A stretch of DNA of 64,000 nt from Plecoglossus altivelis. Lineage: Eukaryota > Chordata > Actinopteri > Osmeriformes > Plecoglossidae. Under the pieces are notes generated by a model, which saw only the letters and a list, made by a program, of their open reading frames with translations, searched no databases and was not told the DNA's origin. The stretch spans positions 12,466,260-12,530,259 of the forward strand of contig BROE01000009.1 of the NCBI GenBank assembly GCA_036571765.1. The letters are read 5' to 3'. Positions within the stretch are counted from its first letter, which is position 1, and every line of letters starts with the position of its first letter. This document shows positions 10,201 to 22,200 of this stretch, in pieces. Both the position numbers and the translations under genes were made by a program.

Positions 10201-13200
10201 GAAGACAGCCCAGACACAAATAACTGGGAGGTGAATGAATATGGAACACCACGCTAACGTATTCATGCATTAGGAGGAGAAGCGATGGGGCGGCGCCTGG
10301 TGTTTTCTGATACTTTAAATTCAATCATGCCAGCCGTCAGTCAGGGCAGCTGACGGGTCTGCCCCCGTGACGAGCGCTGGGTCTGCGCTGCGTTTCACAC
10401 GCTCGCACGCTTTCTTCCCACTTTTCCTCCACGCCCTCCTCATCCCTGTCCTCCCAGGACCAGGGAAGCAGAAGGCGGACTATTAGCATGCTCTGGAGCC
10501 GGGGGCAAGTGGCAAACGGGAAATATACGTGCCAAACTCCAACCGGGGGCGAGCGTGTGCGATTGATGTGGGATAATAACGTCATCTTCATGTCCTAACA
10601 GACTGCCTGGCTGTGTTCTGGGGTGCCCCGCCTCACGTGTGCCCTGCGGACCCATTCTCGCTTAGCCGCTTCCTGCCCTCCTCGCCTATGCTCGTGCGCC
10701 TTTGCTCCTCTGTCACTCGTCCGTGGGAACCCCCCGCTCCTCCTCGGCGGCGGCCTCCCGCCCGGTCCTGTCAGCTGTATTTGGCCATATGATAATCAAA
10801 TTAATTATACTCCGTTCGCTCGCGTGGAGCCATGGAAAATAGCTGGATGCTGGTAGCGGTGGTTCGTTAAACCGAGGAGGGCACAAATTGACGCGTGGTC
10901 CCTCCGACTTCCCTTTCCTCCCCCCCATGATGATCAGGCACGGTTTCGGACATGTAGTGCTTGGGTGTCACGTCGAATGCATCTGGTCGACAACCGGTAA
11001 ACGGAGACGGGAGGCGATTGCGACATGGGTGTGTTCGGGCATTGGGTTCGTTCCCTCCTGACCGAGTCCCCAGGATCTCCCTGCTACTTGCCACCTGCAC
11101 GGACCCTCGAGGGAGAGATCCGAGAGCCAGGGCATTGGCGAGTTCGACGACCGAAGGGCTTCTTTTAGGAAGGGCTGGGAGGGGGTGAGGAAGGGCTTGC
11201 TCGTTGACAAGCGTATTTGCTATGGTGTTGTGTTGTTATGCTACAGTTACCCGAGTCGGAGGCTCCCCTGCCCGACGATAGCTGTGAGGCCCCGTGCATG
11301 TAGAAAAAATAGTGCTACAAACAAAAACCACACCACAAACCACAGCACCCCCCCCCACGCAGGGACTCCCCCCTGTCCACCTACAACCCACGCCCAGATC
11401 TACATAGCCCTACAGGGATGGTAGCCGCGCCGCCCGCGCGCGTCACCAAGGAACTTGGGGACCCCCTCATACCCGCGATTGGTCTCCGATCCGTAACACG
11501 AACCCATATTCAACGCCCGCCAAACCAGGCTGTTCACCCCACCTCCACGGACACAGCACAGCACACACACACACACACACAAGCGTGCACACGTGCAAAC
11601 GCCCACACATACACACGCACACATGCACACGCACACATGCACACGCACACACACACACACACAAACACTATATCCTACAGCCTTGCCAGGCCCAGGGCTA
11701 GTCACATACCCCTGGGTAACCGCTATACGCACATACGCGTGCACACACACACGCGCGCGCGTACACACATACACACAGTCCTTCCACACCCCTGAAGCCT
11801 CAGACTTTCTCATTAACGTGCTTCTATCATAGACTAGAACCGCCACTGTGAAAGTTGCACTTAACACCCTCTGAACATGTTCTCTCTCTACCTAACACTC
11901 TTTTATCTATCTCCCGTTTCAGCCGAAGTTTTGACCCTAAATCCTTTTTTTTCCCCTCCAGGACAGTCAGGGGTCCAGCCCTGCTTCCTGCCCTGTGTCC
12001 TGCACCATATCTGGTGTGTAGTTGTTGGAGCTTGTCACACCAGTGCTGCTCTCTGCTAATACCAGTTAATGAGTACAGACAGGACTCAGTAGGAGAAGGA
12101 TGATGTCATGCCCTACAGCCCTGTCCCCCGACCAGTACACACAGGCACACAGGCACACACACACACACACACACACATCGACATGAGTCCGCACAGAGTT
12201 CTTATCTGAACCCTCACCCGACCCCTGAAATACTGACAACTCAGTCACCCATTTGCACTGGAGTGACAGACATAATAAGAGTCAGGGTCACTGTCCCTCT
12301 GTCAACATATCCTCCATCTCACTCCTTCTAACCCCCCTATCCCCATCTCATCATCTCACACCCTCCATGCCTCCATCTCACTCCCTCCACCCTTCTCCCA
12401 GCACTCCTCCAACCAGCACCCTCTACCCCCCCCCACCCCATCCGCTTCGTCCGCTTAGCCAGCTACCTGAATGCTAAGTGGCCTAACGTGAGCGGACATG
12501 TTTATTAAGCCGGGCCTAGTTTCAGGCGGGGGTGAATATTGCACACGTCAAAGTAGGCCGCGTCGGGCTTGAGGAAAGGGGAGAGAGAGAGAGAGGGAGA
12601 GGGAGAGATGTGGAGGACACATCAAACTCCCCCCTGGACTTGGAGAATCTACTCCTCCGCTTTCCCTCTGTTTTCTTTCCGCTACCAATGTTGCCAGGCA
12701 ACTTTTAAGGGGAGCAGCTCTTGACAACTACACGAGTCTATCTTCTATTAGGGTATCTTCTATGCCATCTTCTTGGGTAAATGATACATGAGCTAAACGT
12801 GTTTAAGGGCAGTGCCGGTGAGGTCATGCGCAGGACTGAGATGAAGGAACTGGAATGCTTCACTCACACTGTCCTTGTTCTCCGTGTGCATTTTGGTGAA
12901 GCGGAGGTAGCCAACCGGGGCGAAGGCATCGGCAGAGTGGATCACCGTCTCCATGGCATCGCTGGTCGGGGAACAAAACACACGCAGTTCAGCACAGTCT
13001 AGGCTGAATAGAACCCAGCTTCAACCTGGAATGAAGTTCTGCATCTGGTACGGTCTTCAGAGCAGCTCATAGAGTATGTGGCAATGTTTTGTTCCCTTAC
13101 ATAACGATTCTTTTCTTGAAGAGCGGGCAGTCGAGGGTGAAGGTCTCGTATTCTCCTCCCTCCCCGCACACGTGTATGCCGTACTTCCTGGAGAGCTGGT

Positions 13201-16200
13201 AAACCGTAACGGAAAAAGCATTAAGGTGCATTAAGGAACCCTGAATTTGTTTTTCATGTCAGTAAAAAACAAAGGAATACTATTAGAGAATCGGTGGTGA
13301 TTGTGTGTGTGTGTGTGGGGGGGTGAGATTGGATCAGCTCTGAACCCCCATGCAGAGGTACATCTCTAACCTGATTCAGATAGGACTCCATAGCAGCCAG
13401 GGGCTGGCCTAAGTGCTGCACAGGATCCAGGCCTGCGACACAACAACAGAGTTACCAGAAGAGAGAGGGTTTGTGTTTGTTAAGATTTAGGGTTAGGGGA
13501 GAGGTGAGGTGAGGAGAGAGAGGCTGAAATAGAAGTAGAGAGAGAAAAGGAACTGAAGAGGAACTGATCAGAGGCAGAGAGGGAAAGAGAGCAAGAGAGA
13601 GAGAGAGAGAAAGAGAGGGAGAGAGAGGAAGAGAGGGAGAAAGAGAGGGAGAGAGGCTGATCAGGGGGAGAGAGGGAGAGAGAGACCGATCAGGGGGAGA
13701 GAGGGAGAGAGAGGGAGAGAGAGACTGAGATCAGGGGGAGAGAGGGAGAGAGAGGAAGAGAGCGAGAGAGAGAGGGAGAGAGAGACTGATCAGGGGGAGA
13801 GAGGGAGAGAGGAAGAGAGCGAGAGAGAGAGAGGGAGAGAGAGACTGATCAGGGACAGAGAGGGAGAGAGAACAGTGATTGAAGATGACAGCCATGGAGG
13901 TTTAACGGGCAGGCGTACAGACGCACACGTAAACCTGCACCCGGGATCTGTTTGTTTGACTTTGCTAGTGGTGTACACACACATCCCCGGGTAAGGGCAA
14001 CAGTCCTGCCATACCAGGCAAACAGAGCGACCAGGCAACCCCCCCCACCCCACCCTCCCCCTCTGCCTGTTCCCTTTGAGAACATAAACTCTGGAACAGA
14101 TCGTGTTTATTTGCCTTTTCCCGCTCCTTCCCTTGAAAGAGTGCATGGAAGTGACTCACAGACATGGGAGACGGGGGCGGTGGAGAAGGGAAGGGAGGGA
14201 GTGAGTAAGGAGGAAAGCTGGTTCTGTACCACACTAGGGGAGACCCATTCTGAAGTCCCGCGCTTGCTCACCCCTCCTGCCCATAATCTCCAGCCTCCTC
14301 ATCCCCCTTACTACTTGTCCCTGCTTAAAGAGAACCCGGTGTTAAATCTCACCTTTAAATAGACGCCGGCCGTTTCATTCGAGTTTCACGGGAACTTCTC
14401 AGAAGTTCTCCGGACACAAGACGTGGGCCATCTACACAGAGAGCTTAGTGCGACTGTCAGTCCTGTAGTGGATTATCACACATTAGAGAAGTAGCTCCAG
14501 AGAGTCCTGTCTGAACCGTAACTCGTTTACACCCGGGTCACCTCTTAAATAACGATCGTTTTACTGGGTGCGTGACACTAAATCCCAGGTCCTCCTCATC
14601 TCTCTTTCCTAACACCTGTTCCTAATGAGGTCCAATAAAATCCGACCTGCCCCTGCCGAACCTGTAAACACTCCGAGGCAACACACAGCAGAACGTCCTC
14701 GGATAACATGGGCAGCTGCGGAGCTGTGTACAAGCAACAGAGAGACTAAACAACAAGATGAGAGACAGCACAATTCAACAAATACAAATTCAAACTAGGA
14801 AACAAAGTAATCCAACCACGAGGCCCAAACACAGGAAAGAGGGGTTTGGAGGACGGACATATGCACCAGTTACTGTCTTCTTCTGACCTGGACTACTTCT
14901 CACTTCTAACTCTGGCTGTCTGTTCGTTCAGTGGCAGGCTATTAACACCAGACTAATTACCTGCACGGTCTGACGTCGAGTTGTGACAAGCATGCCAGCG
15001 CTTCCTCAGAAGTCTCCCTGTCGCTCCTCCCTGCTCTAACACATCCACTCCCAATCTAATCTAGCCACTGACGACGTTACCCAAATCCATCAAGCCTGGA
15101 CCGCGGGCTTTGATTCTGGGTCTTAATTAGAGGTTGAGAACTAATCAGAACGTGAGATACTATCTTGTCCTCTGGGCCTGACAACCCTAAAGGTCAGATG
15201 TCATCCCCGGGCCCCCTCAGGGAAGGGTGGTTACCCCCCTCTCCCACCCCCCAGAGGGTCCACCACAACCTGCCTCTCAGTCTCAACTGATACCCTGCTG
15301 TCCGCTGTCACAGGGGAGCGAGGGAGGGATGAGATGTCAGAGGGAGGGAAGGCGAGAGTGGAGAAAGAGCTGGCTGAAGTATGGAGCGAATAAGAGAATG
15401 AGCAGGTCCCTTGTTCTCCACCCTGGGGAGCGCCGGTTTTAATTAGTGTGAGAATATCTAATCTGGACATCGTCTCATCTTAACCCTGCCACCAAGGTAA
15501 TAAGGAAGAAAAGGGGGGAAAAGACATTAAAATTCAGTTCCATTCAAATATCCTCTTTAATTAGTCATGCTTTTTAACACGTTTTAATGAGCGGCTTCAA
15601 ATTACAGCGGGTTGTCGCTTTTTTAATATGTTCATTAGCTTCCCGGCTTTAAATAATATATGATTACATGATTTGATATTTACAGGGAGGGAGGTGGAGC
15701 TGTGCAAGGAATGACTGATATCATGTGAAATGATTTACTGTAGATGACAATTACCACTGTGTCAGACGCCCAAACTGAAAGTCCCTTCACACTCATTAGG
15801 TAAATTCCATACTGAATTGATGATCAGCCTAAATAACTCAGTTACATATCTATTATCTATTTTTGTGGCCTCAATGGCCTCATTTGCCTCCTGGTTACAT
15901 TGTTCTCTCAATGGGCGCTCGCGTCTAATTGTCGTACCTGCCGGAACAATAAAGGTCAAACAAAGCGTTTGAAAATGGCAGGTGGACTGAGGTTTGTACT
16001 GGACCTGTGAAGGGCCTCTGGATGTTACCTGTACAACTTCTGCCTCTCTCATCGGCATGGTCTCCACATCAGTCTCCGCTCAAACTGTTTTATAACCTGA
16101 CCTAAACGTAATTACCCCATCCCATTATGCCACATTAAAACCAAATAAGACCACTAGAAGCTGCTATTATTCCCCCATCAGACACAGGTTACCCACACCC

Positions 16201-19200
16201 CAGTCACACAGAGACAGGTGTCCTCAGAGCTGTAAAGGAAAGCTTCTCTTTATAAAAGACACTTTTTATCCTGTTATCCTATAAAACTGCAATTAAATTC
16301 AGTGAACTTTAAGAGCAGGGAGAGGAGTAATGAGGGAGCCAATGGAAAGGGCCATGTCGCTAGCAAGCTTCACATTGGTGAGAGGAAGAGTTTAACAGAT
16401 GAGTAGAGAGAAAAAATGTGTAGTTGCTGAAGGGGAGGGAGTGCAACCTTGCTAGTGGTAAAGCTAGCTGTACTTCCGTCCTCCCTATATTTCGAATCAT
16501 CGAGCCTGGATCCATGTCCATGGTTTAAACCTATGGTCGTGGAGTAGACAAGCACACACGCAGTTATTCCCACTGCCAAATTCTTTACATTTCATCCTCC
16601 CTGAAGCCTTCTGACCGATCCTAACAGGCTGATGAATGTAAAGCTGCAGTGAGCTTCATTCCCTGGTCCGCTCGCAGCTCTGGGACACGCTGAGGCTAAT
16701 GCTAAATGAGAAGCAGGCTGGGAGATGCTAGATAGCGCGCTAGTGTGGCAGCCACCCCCTGCATGTCTGGAGATCTGGAGCATCGACTGACAGCCTGTCT
16801 TTAATCCCTTGCCTTCAGTGAGAAAATTGGATTCATGATGTGTAACATTTTCACCAGCTTTCTTTAAATGCATGAAATAAGCATCTCCTGGCTTGGAGGT
16901 GAGCCGAATCTACCTTTGAACAACGGTCTCAAAGACCTTAGCGAAAACAATGGCTGTTCGGTATCACCTCATCTCAGGAAAAAGGGAGAGGGAAAAGAGA
17001 ACGAGAGAAAGAGAGAGGGACAAGGGGAAAAGAAAAGGTGAAGAGGAGGGGAGGGGAGGCAAGAAGCACCAAACAAAAGATGAGAAGATTAAGGTTCTGT
17101 GTGAAATTTGTCAGCCTCTTATCTGGATCTCAACGTCTCAGGGCTGAATAATAACCCAGGTGAACACAACCATTTATGCATCCCAGATGGAATCTTTCAA
17201 ATCTGGCAAATTAAAAAGAAAACTGTGGCCAATTACAGCCTTATCAAATGTGTTTCGAGGCAAGCCTTTATCCATCTATGAAAGTCTGCAGGATTGACAC
17301 TTGTGTTAAAAAAAAGAGCGCTCCGTGATGCAATCATTTAAAACTGATGTTTTATATTAAAAGATGACTCAAAACACTTTTACAGCCATCCTGAGAGCGT
17401 GAGAGAGAGAGAGCGAGAGAGAGCGAGCAAGAGAGAAGGGGAGAGACACAGACAGAGAAACACGTAGCAAGGAAGACCGGTCCAGAGGTCGTGACCTGGG
17501 GTCAAGTTGTGACACCTGAGGCAGCTGACTTACTGCTGCCTCCTGTTTCTTTAACAGCGTTCATCACCTGGACTGGATCCCAACACAACACTGACATTAG
17601 GAGCAAGGTACGTGTCGGCGCTCTGGGCTCGGGTAGCGAAAAGACCGGAGAAAGATTGTTACTATAAAAACAGATAATTGTGTCTCTCTCATCAGAGATG
17701 CATAACCTTTTCCATTTCATATAACCTGACCCCCCCAAAAACGGCAATCTCATCTTGTTACGTGAGATTAGAAACCGGCTGTGGACAGTAATGTTTTGTC
17801 GACCAAAACGCACGACGGGAAGAAAAGGTGCCGTCTTTAGAACAGAGACGATGTAAGGTCCTTTGCCGACCGGGAGGACAGGATGGTGAGGACCCTGTGA
17901 GGCCGTACAGTTATCACAGGGAGACGCTGATCTCACACATGCCAATTAACTGCTACATCTGCACACCAATTAACTGCCAAAGAGGAGAGTGAACCTGCAC
18001 TTCTGTACACACCTACACTAATCAATCAATTAACTCATTACATGAATGTGTTATCAGATTGGCCTTCGGAATTGCCAATTACCACCACTAGATAAGGCAA
18101 AGGTTCAGCTTTATGATCAAAAATAATGCAGAAGCTCTTCCAATAAAACAGTGTAATGGTCTTCATTTGCATCAGTCTGCTGCTACTAATAGCTTAAGAA
18201 GTTAATACCGCTTACTCTTCATGAAATGAATAAGTCCCTTTGAGGACAAAAAAAATGGGTCCTGTTCTTTCTTGTCTTTTCTCCCCAGTGGTGGATTAGA
18301 CTATAAAGATGATCTCTTCAGGAGCGTTCTATCTCTGGATCATCCCACACTTGGACAGCTGTCTTTTGACAATGGGGATTTGTCATCTTAAAGTTCAAAA
18401 AAATCTTGAATAGTTTACCGCTAATTTTCTCCTGTCGCTCTGAGCAGATAATTCGGGAACATTACCCTCTCTAGCTCTTCCCTATCTACCTCCCACATTT
18501 CTACAGCTCGCTGAAAGCCACCCGTCTCCGACTGTGCCAAACACACCAGGATATCAGACGATGTTTTCTGCTGTCATTTCAGATGTTGCCGTGACCTTTG
18601 CCCTGGGAGAGTTGTTTCATCTTCCCCTGAGGTCTGTACAGGTAAATCCTGACAAACACACCACAACTCCACCCCCCACTCCTCCCCCCACCCCCTGCCC
18701 CCCCTCAAGGTATGCCTCTCTCTGTCACCCAATCTCCCCCAAACAGCACAACTCGCTGCTCAGACCTGCTCTTTTCTAAGCTGCAATTATACGAGTCCTG
18801 CACCAAGCGCCGACGGCATCTTGCGGCCTATTCAATTCTCTCCTTTCTAATTACTACCGCCCTAGGACAGGTGAGGAGTCAGGCCCGATAAGATCTTCCC
18901 TTTCTACCTGTAGCCAAAACACACACCCTCGCACACGAACACACGCGCACGCACCCCTGCGCACGCACACACCCATTCGCACGCACACACCCATGCGCAC
19001 GCACACACCCATGCGCACGCACGCGCCCGCCCGTGCGCACGCACGCGCGCACTATCAAACGGAGATTAGATCCAAACTCTGACACCTGAGGTATTTTCCT
19101 TTTTTTCTCTCGTCCAAATGCAATCTTTCCAACAATTGCGAGAATGTGCTTGGAGCAGAGTGTGTTAGGAGCACAGGGGGGGGTCGTAGGGTCGGCAGAG

Positions 19201-22200
19201 GAAGGCGCCCAGCCTAATGTCTCTGAGCTGAGCCAAGGCGTTCCGGTGTTCCCTGCCTGGGTCATCTACAGACAGCAGTGCTGCTGAGGAGACAGCAGTG
19301 ACAGCAACGTTCCTGGCCCAGACACAAAAGAGGCTTTGTGTCGGCCCATCGAATGATGATGGCGGTTTAAAAAGCCCTGCATTTAGCATAATTACCTCCT
19401 CTGTCTGTCTCTTGTCTCTCTCTCTCTCCCTCTTCAGGTTCACTGCGTTCCAACGACGTGGGAGAAAGGACGGAGCAACCAAGGATATCAAAGGGGAAAA
19501 GTAATGCAAGACAACTCCACAAATCAAGAGCACGGTATTACAGCTTTCTAGATAAAGGGCCTCTACTCTGACTACAGAACTAAATAAGAACACATGTCAT
19601 CGTTAAGGCTGTTAAAAACACAATCGGGCAGATCTTATTTGCGTAACAGAACCCTGAAACAGGATTCTTAACATGATCCCTTAAACAAAGGCCAAACCAA
19701 ACTTCTGAAGTAACTCGTTCATCCAACTGTCAACGTCCAATCATCTAAAAAGTCAAAAATGAGAAATTGTGTCTGTAATGTCGTTATCAGGTCACTGGCC
19801 TCATTCATGGAATGTGGATTGAAAGGCTGTTGAGAGACAAGAGCAGTCAAACCAGTGTGCTGTCTCGACATCCAGCTCACTGGGTCATCTGTCTCGCTTG
19901 GACCCCTTTCAACTGAGTTGTACCCAGGGCGACAACAAGCACTTAAGAGCAGGTAAACACTGTCTCCGCCCGTGATGTATGGCCGCGCTGAGAAGAGGCG
20001 CAACAAGAATCATTTTCGCTGTAATTGTCATTTATCACCGGAACCGTCAAAGGGAGTCGGGCCCGTCCGCTGCCAAACAGATACAGGTAGCGATCTTCAC
20101 ACTGTGAGCTGGAGCGAAAGAATAGGAGGCCCAAGAACAAGGGGGAGAAAATCTCCCTCCTCTCTTCTGCTTCTGTCACCTGATCCCTCTGTCCTCGGGC
20201 TCCGCAGCCAGGTAAGATGAACCAGGTTCACCTCCTGCCGTCATGCCGGGGCCGTTTAAAAGCTTAAAGGAGATGTTCTAGATTGTTCTACGCTTCAGGG
20301 ACCATCTGAGGCATGTGGCATCCCAGAATGCAATGCGTCCCGGGCACACAATGGAGAGGGGACGCAGGTTTATTGACAGGATTCATCAACAGGCTGTGTG
20401 CAATCGCCTGTGATCCCACCGCCCACACACACACACACACACACACACCTATTTCCTCACCCCTGCTATCCCTCACCCTTATCTTTTCACATGGTTGTTC
20501 CGCTCCAGTGCTGTTGGCTAAACGTGGCTGCTGAACCACAGACTGATGTTTTGAACTTCACTCTCTTTCTCTTCCTCTCTCTCTGGTTATGCCACAATGA
20601 GAGGGGCGGTTAGATGGAGGACAATGGGCAGGACTGCTCGCCTGCTGCCCCGGTTGGAAAAAGAAAGAGTCCAAAAAAATAGAGATAAACCCACCTAAAG
20701 CGGCCACTTTGATGAGAAGGGCGTGGAGGTCAGCTGATATCATGTCGGAGAGCAGTGTCTCCTGGTCGCGGCGCCACAGGAAGGCCAGAGGCTGCAGCCC
20801 CAGACGCACGCACCTGGGGGAGCAGGTGAGGAGCGCCCCGGAATCACAACTCACAGCTTCAAGTGGTTCAAAAAAGGTGGGAGGGCTGGGCACTTTCACT
20901 TCTGGATGGCTGGCTGCCACGGCGACGAGGCTGGCATGGCACACGTCCACCTGACGCCGCTAGTGCCCTAGGCTTTTGTCAGGGACAAGAAGGGGGGAAT
21001 TAAAAAGGGGTAATTATCGTAAGATGGCACCGCCTTGTGTTGTGTTTGTCCGTCGCACACCACTGCGCGCGCACACACCGCTCAGTATGTGTGCAGGTAA
21101 CCTGAGACGAAACTCTTGGGTTTACATGCCTGATGCTCAGAGAAGGCCTGGGGTGTGTGTGTGTGTGTGTGTGTCTGTGTGTCTGTGTGTATGGGGTTGG
21201 GAAGGAGACAAAGGAAGATTGACAGCTGGATTTGTTCTTAAGCAGAGAGCTCTGTGGTTGTATCAGGAACACTAGACTAGAGAGGCTGCTTCTGGAATGT
21301 GTCAGACCACAGTGACAGTCTGACGAGTTAGAGGAGAGATGGAGAGAGAGACAGAGGGAGAGAGACACGCAGGGGAGTGAGAGAGAGGCGAGGAGGTAGA
21401 GAGAGCAGGGGAGAGCGAGAGAGAGAGAGAGAGGCCGAGAGAGAGAGAGCGAGAGGNNNNNNNNNNNNNNNNNNNNNNNNNNNNNNNNNNNNNNNNNNNN
21501 NNNNNNNNNNNNNNNNNNNNNNNNNNNNNNNNNNNNNNNNNNNNNNNNNNNNNNNNNNNNNNNNNNNNNNNNNNNNNNNNNNNNNNNNNNNNNNNNNNNN
21601 NNNNNNNNNNNNNGAGAGGAGAGAAGACAGGGTGAGGAGGAGAAGAGACCTCCTTCAGGAAACTCTCTGTTGCCGCGTGTTTCCCTTTCCATGACATAGG
21701 CGTGTGGTAACAAGAACACGCACGCATGTCCGCACACAGACACACACCCAGCGGTGGGGATGTTTACTCTAAGGCCTCCAGGTCTTCCTGATCCAGCCCA
21801 CCTCCCCTGAAGGTATCAGTCAGACCTGGCTGACCTCCTCAAGAACACATTCAGTTCAAAGACATACAACTCCTGGACCTGTCTGTCTGACTAACTATCT
21901 GTCTTGACTGGTGTGTGTGTGTGTAGAAAAGCTAATACTGATCACATTAATATAACAGGGAACATATCTCACCCAAAGAGAGTCTGGGATACACAACTGG
22001 ACACACACACACACACACACACAGCTTCATTAGAACATGACATGGGTGGTAATTTGAATTACAGGCCAGAGCCGAGGCAGAGGAAAGATGCACAAGTTAG
22101 CCAGCAAATTACCTTGTAGCCATTATCAATTTCCCAAGCTACTGGTCCTTAAGATAACCTCTTCCTCCCCCCCCACTTCTCCCATTCCCCCCGTGGTCCT

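Larger units (their letters stand above)
9995..12867. other. dph6 intron 8
   Basis: This intron of 2.9 kb lies between exons 9 and 8. It contains CA tracts at 11562-11665 and 12140-12178, and a TACACACGCGCGCG alternating tract around 11740-11778. A unique AT-rich block at 10780-10815 has paired TAAT-type homeodomain sites. No exon is recognised. A short GA tract lies at 12580-12610. Confidence 0.7.
13433..20694. other. dph6 intron 5
   Basis: This intron of 7.3 kb has no recognised exon. A GA-rich minisatellite fills 13500-13872. Much of 14400-18800 is unique, with AT-rich homeodomain-like clusters (15500-16060, 17160-17380, 17960-18450). A CACGCACACACCCATGCG tandem lies at 18915-19055. The longest open frames (for example 17945-17502, minus) show no domain. 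Confidence 0.7.

Noticed and set aside
15762..16067. 101-codon open frame, minus strand
   Set aside because: It lies in an AT-rich motif block in a dph6 intron and has no domain. Better explained as regulatory sequence.
21000..21743. 247-codon open frame crossing the N gap
   Set aside because: Over a third of its length is N or GA repeat. It is an artefact of translating N as open.
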